A DNA stretch of 64,000 nt from Solirubrobacteraceae bacterium (lineage in GTDB: Bacteria > Actinomycetota > Thermoleophilia > Solirubrobacterales > Solirubrobacteraceae), in contig JAUJOT010000004.1 of the NCBI GenBank assembly GCA_030447505.1, positions 186,001-250,000 on the forward strand, in the 5' to 3' direction. Below, one piece after another: positions 25,269 through 33,409 of the stretch; the first letter of the stretch is position 1; the number at the start of each line of letters is the position of its first letter. A model generated the notes under the pieces. That model saw nothing but the letters and a program-made list of their open reading frames with translations, was not told where the DNA came from and searched no databases. A program made the position numbers and the translations under genes.

Positions 25269-26702
25269 ATGCCCGACCCCGTGATCTCGGCCGCGAGCGC
25301 AGCGCTCGTCCACGTCCCCGGCCTCGCCCGCCACGGCTCCAAGCCATCTCGCGAGCTCGCGCGCAACCCGGAGCTCGAGGCGCAGTTCCTGGGCTCCCTG
25401 CGCACGTTCGAGCAGGCGGTGGCCTACGCGCCCCACCAGGCGTTCCTCGGCGCCTGCCACCCGCGGGAGCTGCCGGAGCGACCGTGGGCGGGCGCCGCCC
25501 CCAACGGCGAAGGCCGCTTCGCCGGCGTCGGCGAGCTCATGCCCGAAGACGAGTTCCTCGGCCTGCTGGCGGCGGTCGACGACTTCGGCCTGGTCAGGCT
25601 CGGCGCGGAGGAGGCCGTTGCGATCGCCGAGCGGCTCGGCCGACATCCGCTCGCCGAGCACCTCGACCTCGAGAAGGTGACGGCCGCCGGCGGCGATGCC
25701 GAAGCGGTGGCGGCCGAGCCGGGGGCGCTGGGGCTGCACCTGGGCGCCGATCGCCTGGCCGGGGCCGTGCGCCGTGCCCATGAGAGCGACGCCGCCCTGA
25801 CCGCCGACGTGTTCCTCGAGAACCTCGCGGGCAAGGCGAGCGCCACGCTGGCGCTCCTGCGCCTGCTCGTCGACAACGGCATCGACCCGGCCTCGATCGA
25901 GTACGTCATCGGCGCCGGCGAGGAGGCGATCGGGGACCGCTACCAGCGCGGCGGCGGCAACCTCGCCAAGTCGGTCGCGGCGGCCGCGGGCTGCAGCGAG
26001 GCCTCGGGCGCGGACGTCAAGAACTTCTGCGCCGCCCCGATCCCCGCCCTGGTCATCGCGAGCAGCCTCGTCGCCGCCGGGGTCTTCCGGCGCGTCGCGG
26101 TGGTCGCGGGCGGCTCGCTGCCGAAGGTGGGGATGAAGTTCCAGGGCCACCTCAAGCACGGCCTGCCTGTGCTGGAGGACGTGCTGGGCGCGAGCGCGCT
26201 GCTCGTGGAGGCCGACGACGGCCGCTCGCCGCGCGTGCGGCTGGACTCCGTGGGCCGGCATCCCGTGGCCGCCGGGTCGTCGAACCCGAAGATCATGGAG
26301 GCCCTCGCGGTCGCTCCCCTCGACCGTCTCGGCCTGGGGATGCTCGACATCGACGACTACGCCACCGAGCTGCACAATCCCGAGATCACCGAGCCCCAGG
26401 GCTCGGGCAACGTCCCCGAGCGCAACTACAAGACGCTCGCCGCCCTGGCGGTGCGCAAGGGCCAGCTGGCGCGGGAGGACATCGGCGATTTCGTCGAGCA
26501 GCGGGGGATGCCCGGCTTCGCCCCCACGCAGGGGCACATCGCCTCGGCGCTGTGTTACGTTCCGCACGCCCGCGCCCGGCTGATCGACGGGGGAGCGCGG
26601 CGGGTACAGCTGATCGCCAAGGGCAGCCTGTTCCTGGGGCGGATGTCGGAGCAGTCCGACGGCATGAGCGTGCTGCTCGAGTCCAACGAAGCGGAGGGAT
26701 GA
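25269..26702 (+). CDS. grdC: Glycine reductase complex component C, subunit GrdC (FabH-like)
   Basis: GrdC belongs to component C, which takes the selenium-bound carboxymethyl group from GrdA and forms an acetyl thioester. It resembles a FabH-type ketoacyl synthase. At 477 residues it is close to family length. Matching blocks are GELMPEDEFLGLL, EEAIGDRYQRGGGNLAKSVA, FCAAPIPAL with the likely active-site cysteine, GGSLPKVGMKFQGHLKH, VGRHPVAAGS, and APTQGHIASA. ATG at 25269 is four bases after the grdB stop. The usual partner grdD (acetyl phosphate forming) is absent from this operon. Confidence 0.93.
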   Translation: MPDPVISAASAALVHVPGLARHGSKPSRELARNPELEAQFLGSLRTFEQAVAYAPHQAFLGACHPRELPERPWAGAAPNGEGRFAGVGELMPEDEFLGLLAAVDDFGLVRLGAEEAVAIAERLGRHPLAEHLDLEKVTAAGGDAEAVAAEPGALGLHLGADRLAGAVRRAHESDAALTADVFLENLAGKASATLALLRLLVDNGIDPASIEYVIGAGEEAIGDRYQRGGGNLAKSVAAAAGCSEASGADVKNFCAAPIPALVIASSLVAAGVFRRVAVVAGGSLPKVGMKFQGHLKHGLPVLEDVLGASALLVEADDGRSPRVRLDSVGRHPVAAGSSNPKIMEALAVAPLDRLGLGMLDIDDYATELHNPEITEPQGSGNVPERNYKTLAALAVRKGQLAREDIGDFVEQRGMPGFAPTQGHIASALCYVPHARARLIDGGARRVQLIAKGSLFLGRMSEQSDGMSVLLESNEAEG

Positions 26703-26706
26703 GCAG

Positions 26707-27048
26707 ATGGGAGCGGTGAGCGAGGCGACGCGCGAGAACTTCGACGATCTCGACATGAGCGGGACGGTCCTCCTCGACGTGTGGGGACCGGACTGCCGGC
26801 CGTGCCTGGCCCTGATGCCCCACGTCGAGAAGCTGGCCGAGGCGCACGACGACCTGAAGGTCGTCAAGCTCGAGGCGCCCAAGGCGCGCCGCGTCTGCAT
26901 CCGCCTCGGCGTCCACGCGCTGCCGACCTTCCTGCTCATGCGCGACGGCGAAGAGGTGGCGCGGTTGTCGGCGTCGACGATCAGCCCCGCGCAGCTCAAC
27001 GACTGGCTCGACAAGACCCTCGACGAGATGCAAGAGGAGGTGAGTTAG
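26707..27048 (+). CDS. Thioredoxin-like protein of the grd operon
   Basis: A thioredoxin fold of 113 residues. The redox motif is in LLDVWGPDCRPCLALMP (CRPC rather than CGPC), and the cis-proline loop is ALPTFLLMRDGE. Many grd operons carry a dedicated thioredoxin that re-reduces GrdA/GrdB selenoproteins after each turnover, and that is the likely job here. It starts four bases after grdC and ends six bases before grdA. No thioredoxin reductase is present in the window. Confidence 0.9.
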   Translation: MGAVSEATRENFDDLDMSGTVLLDVWGPDCRPCLALMPHVEKLAEAHDDLKVVKLEAPKARRVCIRLGVHALPTFLLMRDGEEVARLSASTISPAQLNDWLDKTLDEMQEEVS

Positions 27049-27054
27049 CACCCC

Positions 27055-27513
27055 ATGTTCGAGAGCAAGCAGGTGATCGTGCTCGGCGAGCGTGACGGGA
27101 TCGCGGGCCCCGCGATCGCCGCATGCGTCAAGAGCGCAGGCGGAAACGTCGCCTTCACGTCGACGGAGTGCTTCGTCTGAACTGCCTCGGGGGCCATGGA
27201 CCTGAATAGTCAGGAAACGATCAAGCGCCTTGCCGACGAGCACGGGGCCGAGCAGCTGCTCGTGGTCCTCGGAGCTCCCGACGCGGAGAGCGCGGAGATC
27301 GCCGCCGAGACGGTTGTGCTCGGCGATCCGACCTATGCAGGCGCCCTGGCCGAGGCCCAGTTGGGTCTCTCCGTGTATCACGCGCTCGAGGAGGAGTTCC
27401 GCAGCCTGGTCGACGACGACGTCTATGAGGAGCAGATCGGGATCATGGCCGACGTCCTCGACGCCGAGGAGATCTCTGCGGCGGTCAAGGGCATGCGCGA
27501 GCAGAAGCCGTAG
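27055..27513 (+). CDS. grdA: Glycine reductase selenoprotein A (GrdA), UGA = Sec42
   Basis: GrdA is the small selenoprotein that carries the carboxymethyl group as a selenoether between components B and C. It starts MFESKQVIVLGERDGIAGPA and reaches the conserved redox site STECFV, then TGA at 27178-27180, then TASGAMDLNSQETIKRL in the same frame, then ILGDPTYAG-type and LGLSVYHALEEEF blocks to TAG at 27511. This is the whole GrdA family pattern with CxxU intact, so UGA encodes Sec at residue 42 of 152. Read as a stop, the gene would look like a 41-residue fragment followed by an unrelated-looking ORF from 27196. A hairpin 20 bases after the UGA is a SECIS candidate. Confidence 0.96.
27201..27214 (+). 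promoter_or_regulatory. Candidate SECIS hairpin of grdA
   Basis: CCTGA (27201-27205) pairs perfectly with TCAGG (27210-27214) around the loop ATAG. The loop starts 26 bases after the UGA, within the range for bacterial SECIS elements. The loop lacks an early G unless the closing A-T pair opens, so this is less certain than the grdB element. Confidence 0.45.
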
Positions 27514-28029
27514 CCGGCATGGCGCAGCCTCCACTGGTGGCTGAGCAGCGCACGTTTCATCGACCTCGGCTCCACCGCACTTCGGCTCGCCTGCTCACGG
27601 CGGCCGACGGGTGCCCCCGGCTGCACGCCGGGGGCACGATCGCCGCCGCGGTCGCGCCGCCGGAGCGCCGCGACGTTCAACGAAAGGCCCGGCGTGGCGA
27701 TCGTCAACTCGCTGTCGCGCGTCGATGATCTTCTCGTTCCCAAGGCTCCGTCGGCCGCGGCCGCCGGCAAACCCCTGGCCGGGTTTCCCTCCCTCGCACT
27801 CGCTGACCGCGGCCCTGACGCGGCAGTCGCAGTCCCACCTCCGCCTCCATGGTCAGCTCAGTGGGACCCTCGTCCCGAAACGGCGTGCACGGCGCCTCGT
27901 CGAGAATCTCTCGCGGCACACAGCACGCGCACCGCCTGAGCTCGGCGTCCCGTTAGGCGTTCAACCTCTAGCGGGCAAGAGCAGTAGCGCCGGGGGGCCG
28001 GCCTCAGAGCGGTAGTACCGTCAGCCGCG
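27514..28029. other. Non-coding stretch downstream of grdA
   Basis: Apart from the hairpin at 27611-27637 I see no gene here. The open frames on both strands have skewed composition and no recognisable motif. Confidence 0.5.
27611..27637 (+). terminator. Strong hairpin downstream of grdA, likely operon terminator
   Basis: GTGCCCCCGGC (27611-27621) and GCCGGGGGCAC (27627-27637) form a perfect 11-bp stem with loop TGCAC. It lies 97 bases after the grdA stop. No T-run follows, which is common for actinobacterial terminators. Confidence 0.6.
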
Positions 28030-28350
28030 ATGCGCCTTGCCGCCGCTTCGACCGTCGCATTCGTCATCGGGTATGGCTGGTTTCCGACCGGTGGCGCTGA
28101 ATGCGATCGGGCTGACTGCGGTTGGTTGCAAGACCTGTTCTACGAGATGTCGTTCGTGGGCTTCGTCCTGCTGATTGCCGCTGTCTGCGGTCTCATCGTG
28201 GCCGCGATTCGGGGCATGGTCCGGGTGGCATCGGCGCCGCAGTTAGGGAGTTCTGCTTTCGCCTACCAGCCCTCGAAGGTCGCGCGCGCGGGCGCGCCGA
28301 GCGCCCTGGACGGCCCCGCGTTCGCGAACGCGCGCACGCCGTTGCGGTGA
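28030..28350 (+). CDS. Hypothetical membrane protein
   Basis: A possible 106-residue protein. It has an N-terminal hydrophobic stretch (AAASTVAFVIGYGWF), a short loop with two cysteines (GGAECDRADCGWL), and a second helix FVGFVLLIAAVCGLIVAAI. The C-terminal half is low-complexity. The ribosome binding site is weak, and I do not recognise the family, so it may be spurious. Confidence 0.4.
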   Translation: MRLAAASTVAFVIGYGWFPTGGAECDRADCGWLQDLFYEMSFVGFVLLIAAVCGLIVAAIRGMVRVASAPQLGSSAFAYQPSKVARAGAPSALDGPAFANARTPLR

Positions 28351-28892
28351 CACGACCACAGGCCTCAGCGGCATCCTGTCCTTCGGCTTCGGCCAGTACC
28401 GCGTGCAGCCGACCGCAGGACCGGCGTTCACCGAACGCAACCCGCGACCGGCGACCCCCGACGCGGTCGGCGGCAGGCAAGCTGCCGCGCGCGGGCAGCG
28501 GGGACGTCCTGGCCAGCGGCAACATCACCTTCGCAGCGGCGAGGTAGTGCACGCACGCGTCCGCGCGTCGTCGCGCGGGCTCACCGTCGGCCGGGTGTCA
28601 GTGCTCGGTTGGCACGGCTTGCTGGAGCGCCGTACTGCTGGTCCGGCCGGGTGGCAGGTCGCGGATGGCCCGAGCTCGAAGCGCAGACTAGATGACGAGC
28701 GGATGGTTTGCGAGCGTGTCCTCGAGCATCGCGAGGCTGCGCCAGTAGTGCGTGAGCTTGCGCTGCCCGGCGGGGCCGGCCGCGAACGTCGGTTCGCCGC
28801 GCAACCGGATCCTCAGCTCGCGCACCTTTGACAGCTTGTCGGCGGCGTAGCCGGCAGCGGGCGCGGGGCAGCGGGATGCTGCAGGCTATGCG
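28351..28892. other. Stretch without recognisable genes
   Basis: More than 500 bases between the hypothetical membrane protein and the end of the phosphonate operon. Open frames cross it, but none has a motif or plausible start signals. It should include the 3' end of the phn transcript. Confidence 0.5.
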
Positions 28893-29462
28893 TCAGTCGC
28901 GCGGTGCGGCGCTCGTGCCGCGCGCCACGCCTATCACCTCGCGCAGCTGCGGACGGTAGGACTCGAGACCCGGCAGGCGCAGCCCGGCTCGCTTGCCCTG
29001 GTCGTCCCAGCGGCGCAGCGCTACGGCCTCGCGCCACCACGGGTGCTCGCGAAAGGTGGTTACCTCGGCGTCGGTCATCGCACCACCCTGCACCCGCAGG
29101 CTGCGTACCGAGGCCGGCGTCAGTGGATAGTCCGGCTCGACGGCGACCAGATAGCGCTTGGCGGCGACGTGCTCGCGCGCGAGCCAGGCGATTCGCTCGC
29201 CGATGCGTGGCGCCAGCCAGCGCGCGGCGATCTCGCCGTGGCCGCCGCCGGCGTGCGTGCCGATCTCGGCGAGCACGACCGGTGACCGCCCGATGTCGTG
29301 CAGCAGAGCCGCCACGACGACCTCGCAATCCGATCCGGCGTCGCACGCCAGCGCCGCACACTGCAGCGCATGCTGGAGCTGATCGACCGGCTCGTCGTCA
29401 TAGGGCAGGTCGCACACGGATTCGAGCGCCGCGAGGATCTCGGCGAGCGTGTCAGCGGGCAT
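28893..29462 (-). CDS. HD-domain protein of the phosphonate-degradation type (PhnZ-like)
   Basis: An HD-domain protein of 189 residues that ends the phn operon. The metal-binding pattern is seen in LQHALQCAALA, VVAALLHDIGRSP, HAGGGHGEIAARWL and AWLAREHVAAKRYL, as in the HD proteins found in phosphonate gene clusters, some of which are diiron oxygenases (PhnZ) that cleave C-P bonds oxidatively. ATG at 29462 overlaps the 3' end of the preceding phnM fusion gene by 11 bp. Whether it acts on a phosphonate or as a phosphohydrolase cannot be decided from the sequence. Confidence 0.8.
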   Translation of the reverse strand: MPADTLAEILAALESVCDLPYDDEPVDQLQHALQCAALACDAGSDCEVVVAALLHDIGRSPVVLAEIGTHAGGGHGEIAARWLAPRIGERIAWLAREHVAAKRYLVAVEPDYPLTPASVRSLRVQGGAMTDAEVTTFREHPWWREAVALRRWDDQGKRAGLRLPGLESYRPQLREVIGVARGTSAAPRD

Positions 29463-31920
29463 GATCGTCGGCGAGCTGATGACGACCGGCCAGCAGCTCG
29501 TGCGCGTGAGCTGCGGTTGGTGCAGCCACGATGCAGAAGCGCGCATCCACGTCGGGCTCGAGCTGCGGCGGCTGCCCGTCGAGCCCGACGATCACCGCGC
29601 CGGCGCCGCGCAGGACGGCCATCGCGCCGGCGATGTCGTGGACGCGGCTGATGGCTCGCGTGACGTCGACGAACGCGCCCGTGCTGCCGTCCGCGACGCG
29701 GCAGAGATCGACCGACGTGCAGCCCACGATCCGAGCGCGCGACAGGCCGAGACCGTCGGCGCCCGGGACGCAGGCGCGGTCGAGCTCTTGCGGCGGCGTG
29801 CTGGGCAGCGCAACGAGACCGCCCGGGCGGGGGCGGGCGATATGGCCGTCGACGCGCGCCGGTCCGCTCGAGCCGGCCCACCAGCGCCGGCCGGACGCGT
29901 GATCGACGACGAGCCCCGCGAGCGGCGCGCCGGCACGGACGAGCCCGATCGTCGTGGCCCACGGGCTGACGCCGTGCATGCAGTTGCGGGTGCCGTCGAT
30001 CGGGTCCAGCGAGATCCACGGCATGTCAGCCTGCGGCGCGGGGCCGAACAGGCCGCTCTCCTCGCTGAGGATCGAGAGTCCCAGCAACTCGAGCACCGCC
30101 ACGGCCACGTCCTCCGCGGCGAGATCGGTCTGCTTGTCCGCCGTGTCGAAGCCGCCGCCGGCGGGCAGGTGGCGCTCGCGGCCGGCCAGGGCCCCCGCCA
30201 CCGCGTCGACGGCGAGTGCCGCCGCGCGCAGGAAGCGCTGCTCGAGTCCGCCCTGCACCGCGTCGACGAGCGGCCGCCGGAAGCGCCGCGCCGGCGTGAC
30301 TTCCGCGAAGCCCTCGCGGCGGTAGAAGCGATGCGCGTCCTCGCGCAGCACCGAGCTGTCGACGGTCAGCGTCGAGCAGCCGAGGAGCGCCGCCTCGTCC
30401 TGGGCGACCTCGAGCAGCCGCCGCCCGATGCCCCGGCCGCGGAGCGCGGGATCGACCACCAGCGACGCGATCCAGCCCTCCGTGACGCCGAACGCCGCCG
30501 ACGGGCGTGCGTGCAGCTCGAGGTAGCCGGCGAGGCGACCGGCGGCCTGCGCGACGAGCGTGCGGACCGTCGGTCGCTCGATCAAAGCGCCGAGCGCGGG
30601 CAGCGTCCCCGGCCGCTCGGCGGCGCCGTGGTGGCCGCCCATCGCCACGATCAGCTCGACGATCGCGTCTGCGTCGTCCCAGGCGGCGGGGCGGACGGTG
30701 ATCGCGCCGGCGTGCTCGCGCGAGAGGCGACCTGCCGAGGACGATGCATCGCGCGGGCGCGAAGAAGACCACGCGGACGCCTGGGGCTCGCCGGCGCCCA
30801 GGCAGGGGGCCCCGGCCACCCACGTCTGGCGAACCATCGGCTCACCGTGATGGACCGCGACGGCGACGAGGTCGGCGCGCGCGCCGACCTCGATGCGCCC
30901 GCGGTCGGCGAGTCCCGCGATCCGCGCAGGCCCGCCGGAGACGAGCTCGACCGCGCGCTCGAATGTGCAGCCTCCGTCGGCCTCCATCTGGTACACGGCG
31001 GCGAGCAGCGATGGCGGGTGGTAGTCCGAGGCCAGTGCGTCCAGCCAGCCGGCGGCGAGGAAGTCGCGCGCCGACGCGCCGTTCATGTGCGAGCCGCCGC
31101 GCCGCGCGTTCGGTGCGCCCATGACGATCCCCAGGCCCGCCGCGGCTGCCGCGCGAGCCGCCACGGCGTTGAGCGGGAACTCGGCGATTGCGGCGTCCAG
31201 CGCGACCGCACGCAGCACCGTGGCGGCCGTGTCATCGTCGTGGGAGGCGAGCAGCGCCCCGCGCTCACGGGCGAGCGCGGCGATCGCCTCGCGCCGGTCT
31301 TCGGCGCCGTCCTGGCGCGCGCGGCGGCGGGCGAGCAGCTCGTCGAGCGCGTCCTCGTCGCCCGTGAAGCGGCGGGCGTAGTAGGAGCGCCAGCTTGCCT
31401 CCTCGGGGAACTGACCCTGCCCAGGCGAGTGATCCATGTAGGAGATCATTCCGACGGGCGCCATCGCCGCCAGCCGGCGCGCGAGCTCGAACGCGGCGGA
31501 CGTCAGCTCGAAGCGAAGATGCACGCGATGGTCGACGCGCAGGCGATGGCGCCAGGCGTCGACCGTCTCGACGATCCTCGCCGCCTGCGCCGTCGAGCGC
31601 CCGGCGAGCGCATCGTCCTCGAACGAGGCACAGACGAAATGCGTCGTGATGCCGTGCAGCGCGGCCTCGCCGTCGAGCTGGATCAGCGCGGAGGCGATCG
31701 GCTGCTCGCTCGTCGGCCGCGGCCGCAGGCGCTCCTCGAGGCAGTCGGAGTGCAGGTCGACGAGGCCTGGGAGGAGGTCGACGGCGCCGAGGTCGACGGT
31801 CGTCGCTCCCGCGCCGGGCTCGGGGCCGACAGCGACGATCGTGTCGCCGGCGATGGTCACCCACCAGCCCTCCCGCACGCCGGCGACGGTTGCGACCCGC
31901 GCTCCGCGAAGCGCGATCAC
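29452..31920 (-). CDS. Three-domain fusion: PhnM - GNAT acetyltransferase - inositol monophosphatase-like
   Basis: One uninterrupted 822-residue frame. Residues 1-375 are PhnM, the diphosphatase acting on the 5-triphospho-ribose phosphonate intermediate of C-P lyase (LLPGLVDLHSDCLEERLRPR, SYMDHSPGQGQF, ASHDDDTAATV, LASDYHPPSLL). Residues 408-545 are a GNAT acetyltransferase (VVDPALRGRGIGRRLLEVAQ, HRFYRREGF), the place PhnO would fill. Residues 552-815 are an inositol-monophosphatase-type domain (LSEESGLFG, ISLDPIDGTRN, a degenerate third motif HDIAGAMAVL lacking the usual tryptophan). Linkers are Ser/Arg-rich. It overlaps phnL by 4 bp. Separate proteins are the rule elsewhere. Confidence 0.93.
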   Translation of the reverse strand: MIALRGARVATVAGVREGWWVTIAGDTIVAVGPEPGAGATTVDLGAVDLLPGLVDLHSDCLEERLRPRPTSEQPIASALIQLDGEAALHGITTHFVCASFEDDALAGRSTAQAARIVETVDAWRHRLRVDHRVHLRFELTSAAFELARRLAAMAPVGMISYMDHSPGQGQFPEEASWRSYYARRFTGDEDALDELLARRRARQDGAEDRREAIAALARERGALLASHDDDTAATVLRAVALDAAIAEFPLNAVAARAAAAAGLGIVMGAPNARRGGSHMNGASARDFLAAGWLDALASDYHPPSLLAAVYQMEADGGCTFERAVELVSGGPARIAGLADRGRIEVGARADLVAVAVHHGEPMVRQTWVAGAPCLGAGEPQASAWSSSRPRDASSSAGRLSREHAGAITVRPAAWDDADAIVELIVAMGGHHGAAERPGTLPALGALIERPTVRTLVAQAAGRLAGYLELHARPSAAFGVTEGWIASLVVDPALRGRGIGRRLLEVAQDEAALLGCSTLTVDSSVLREDAHRFYRREGFAEVTPARRFRRPLVDAVQGGLEQRFLRAAALAVDAVAGALAGRERHLPAGGGFDTADKQTDLAAEDVAVAVLELLGLSILSEESGLFGPAPQADMPWISLDPIDGTRNCMHGVSPWATTIGLVRAGAPLAGLVVDHASGRRWWAGSSGPARVDGHIARPRPGGLVALPSTPPQELDRACVPGADGLGLSRARIVGCTSVDLCRVADGSTGAFVDVTRAISRVHDIAGAMAVLRGAGAVIVGLDGQPPQLEPDVDARFCIVAAPTAAHAHELLAGRHQLADDHAR

Positions 31921-32591
31921 GCGGATACCAGCCGACCGGCGCGCATCTCGAGCACTCGGTCGACGAGCCCCGGGTGATCGGGTGGGTCGTGAAAGACCGC
32001 CAGCAGCGTGCCGCCGGCATCGCGCCGCGCGCTGAGCGCGCGCAGCGCGAGCGCCCGGCGAGCCGGATCAAGCGACGCGGTGACCTCGTCGAGCAGCAGG
32101 ACCGGCCGCGGGCGCGCGAGCGTGATTGCGAGGTTGACGATCTGGCGCTCGCCGCCGGAGAACGTCGCTGGCGCGACCTCGAGCAGCTCTTCGGCCAGGC
32201 CGAGCGAGCGCAGCAGCTCTGCCGCTGGCTCGCGCTCCAAGCCCTCCTGCGCGACGAGGTCGACAGCGCCGACGCGGGGCGTGATCTGCAGAAACTGCGT
32301 CGCCATCCCGATGAGTCGCCGGCGTGCGGACAGTACGGCCCGGTCGTCGGCTGTCGCGAGGTCGATGCGCTCGCCTTCAGCGCGAAGCACGATCGAGCCC
32401 GAGTCCGGGCGATATGTGCGGTAGACGCAGCGCAGCAGCGACGACTTGCCCGAGCCACTGCAGCCACGCAGCACGGTGCACGTTCCCGCCTGCACCTCGA
32501 GGTCGACGCCTTCGAGCACGGACAGCTCGCGCGCATCCTGCAGGTGGCGGACGAAGCGCTTGCGCAGGCCGTGGACGGTGAGCGCGTTCAT
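31917..32591 (-). CDS. phnL: C-P lyase accessory ABC-type ATPase PhnL
   Basis: An ABC ATPase of 224 residues without a permease. It has Walker A GCSGSGKSSLLRC, the signature FSGGERQIVNLA and Walker B PVLLLDEVTASLD. PhnL is needed for C-P lyase function and binds the PhnGHIJ-K core. The stop overlaps the start of the phnM fusion. The ATG overlaps the phnK stop by 4 bp. Confidence 0.93.
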   Translation of the reverse strand: MNALTVHGLRKRFVRHLQDARELSVLEGVDLEVQAGTCTVLRGCSGSGKSSLLRCVYRTYRPDSGSIVLRAEGERIDLATADDRAVLSARRRLIGMATQFLQITPRVGAVDLVAQEGLEREPAAELLRSLGLAEELLEVAPATFSGGERQIVNLAITLARPRPVLLLDEVTASLDPARRALALRALSARRDAGGTLLAVFHDPPDHPGLVDRVLEMRAGRLVSA

Positions 32592-33409
32592 GTCAGCTGC
32601 GCGCTGACGAGCAGCTGGCTGTAGGGATGCTGAGGGTCGCCCAGCACCTGGTCGGTGAGGCCCGCCTCGACGACGCGCCCGGCCTGCATGACGAGCACGC
32701 GCTCGGCGAGCATGCGGATGACCGCGAGGTCGTGGGAGACGATCACGAGCGCGACGTCGCTCTCGCGGCGGATGCGCCGGACGAGGTCCAGGATGCGTGC
32801 CTGCACAGAGACGTCGAGCCCGCTCGTCGGCTCGTCGAGCAGCAGCAGCCGCGGGCGCGAGATCAGCGCCTTGGCGAGCTGCACCCGCTGGCGCATCCCG
32901 CCGCTGAAGGCGCGCACCGGGGTGTCCAGCCGTTCGCCGGCCAGCTCGACCGACTCATGGTGGGCGAGCGCTTCGGCGCGAACCCGATCATAGGAGCGCC
33001 AGCCGACCGCCAGCAGGCGCGATCCGGCGTTGCCGCCGGCGGTGATGGCCAGGTCCAGGCCCTGCTGCGGGGTCTGGTAGACGATTCCCAGCGACCCGGC
33101 GCGCAGGCGGCGGCGCTCGGAGCCGGCCGCGGCGGTGACGTCATGTCCGTCGAGCAGGATCCGCCCACCGGCTACCGGCTGGTCGAGGTTCAGCGCCGCA
33201 AGCACGGTCGACTTGCCCGACCCCGATTCGCCGACGATGCCGAGTGCCTCGCCGGCGTCGAGCGCAAAGCCGACCTCGCGGCAGCCGTGCACCGACCCGC
33301 AGATCTCGCACAGCGCGCCGGCCGACCTTGTCCCAGCCGGCTCGGCGCAGACAGGGCAACCGGGCCCGTAGCGGACCGCGAGGTCTTCGACGCGCAGGGC
33401 GACGCTCAT
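32588..33409 (-). CDS. phnK: C-P lyase ABC-type ATPase PhnK
   Basis: PhnK, 273 residues, sits on the PhnJ face of the C-P lyase core complex. It has Walker A GIVGESGSGKSTVLAA, signature FSGGMRQRVQLAKAL, Walker B LLLLDEPTSGLD and the typical C-terminus DPQHPYSQLLVSA. An N-terminal insertion holds two CxxC pairs (CPVCAE and CEICGS), a possible zinc site absent from E. coli PhnK but, from memory, seen in other bacteria. ATG at 33409 overlaps the phnJ stop in ATGA. Confidence 0.94.
   Translation of the reverse strand: MSVALRVEDLAVRYGPGCPVCAEPAGTRSAGALCEICGSVHGCREVGFALDAGEALGIVGESGSGKSTVLAALNLDQPVAGGRILLDGHDVTAAAGSERRRLRAGSLGIVYQTPQQGLDLAITAGGNAGSRLLAVGWRSYDRVRAEALAHHESVELAGERLDTPVRAFSGGMRQRVQLAKALISRPRLLLLDEPTSGLDVSVQARILDLVRRIRRESDVALVIVSHDLAVIRMLAERVLVMQAGRVVEAGLTDQVLGDPQHPYSQLLVSAQLT

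Noticed and set aside
25020-27014. A 664-residue minus-strand open frame opposite grdC and trx
   Set aside because: It is a shadow; the coding strand is fixed by the Grd family blocks.
27196-27513. A separate 105-residue gene starting at ATG 27196
   Set aside because: It is the C-terminal part of GrdA; the frame continues upstream through the UGA to ATG 27055 with full family similarity.
29449-31977. An 842-residue plus-strand open frame opposite the phnM fusion
   Set aside because: It is a shadow of the fusion gene; the minus strand carries the PhnM, GNAT and phosphatase motifs.
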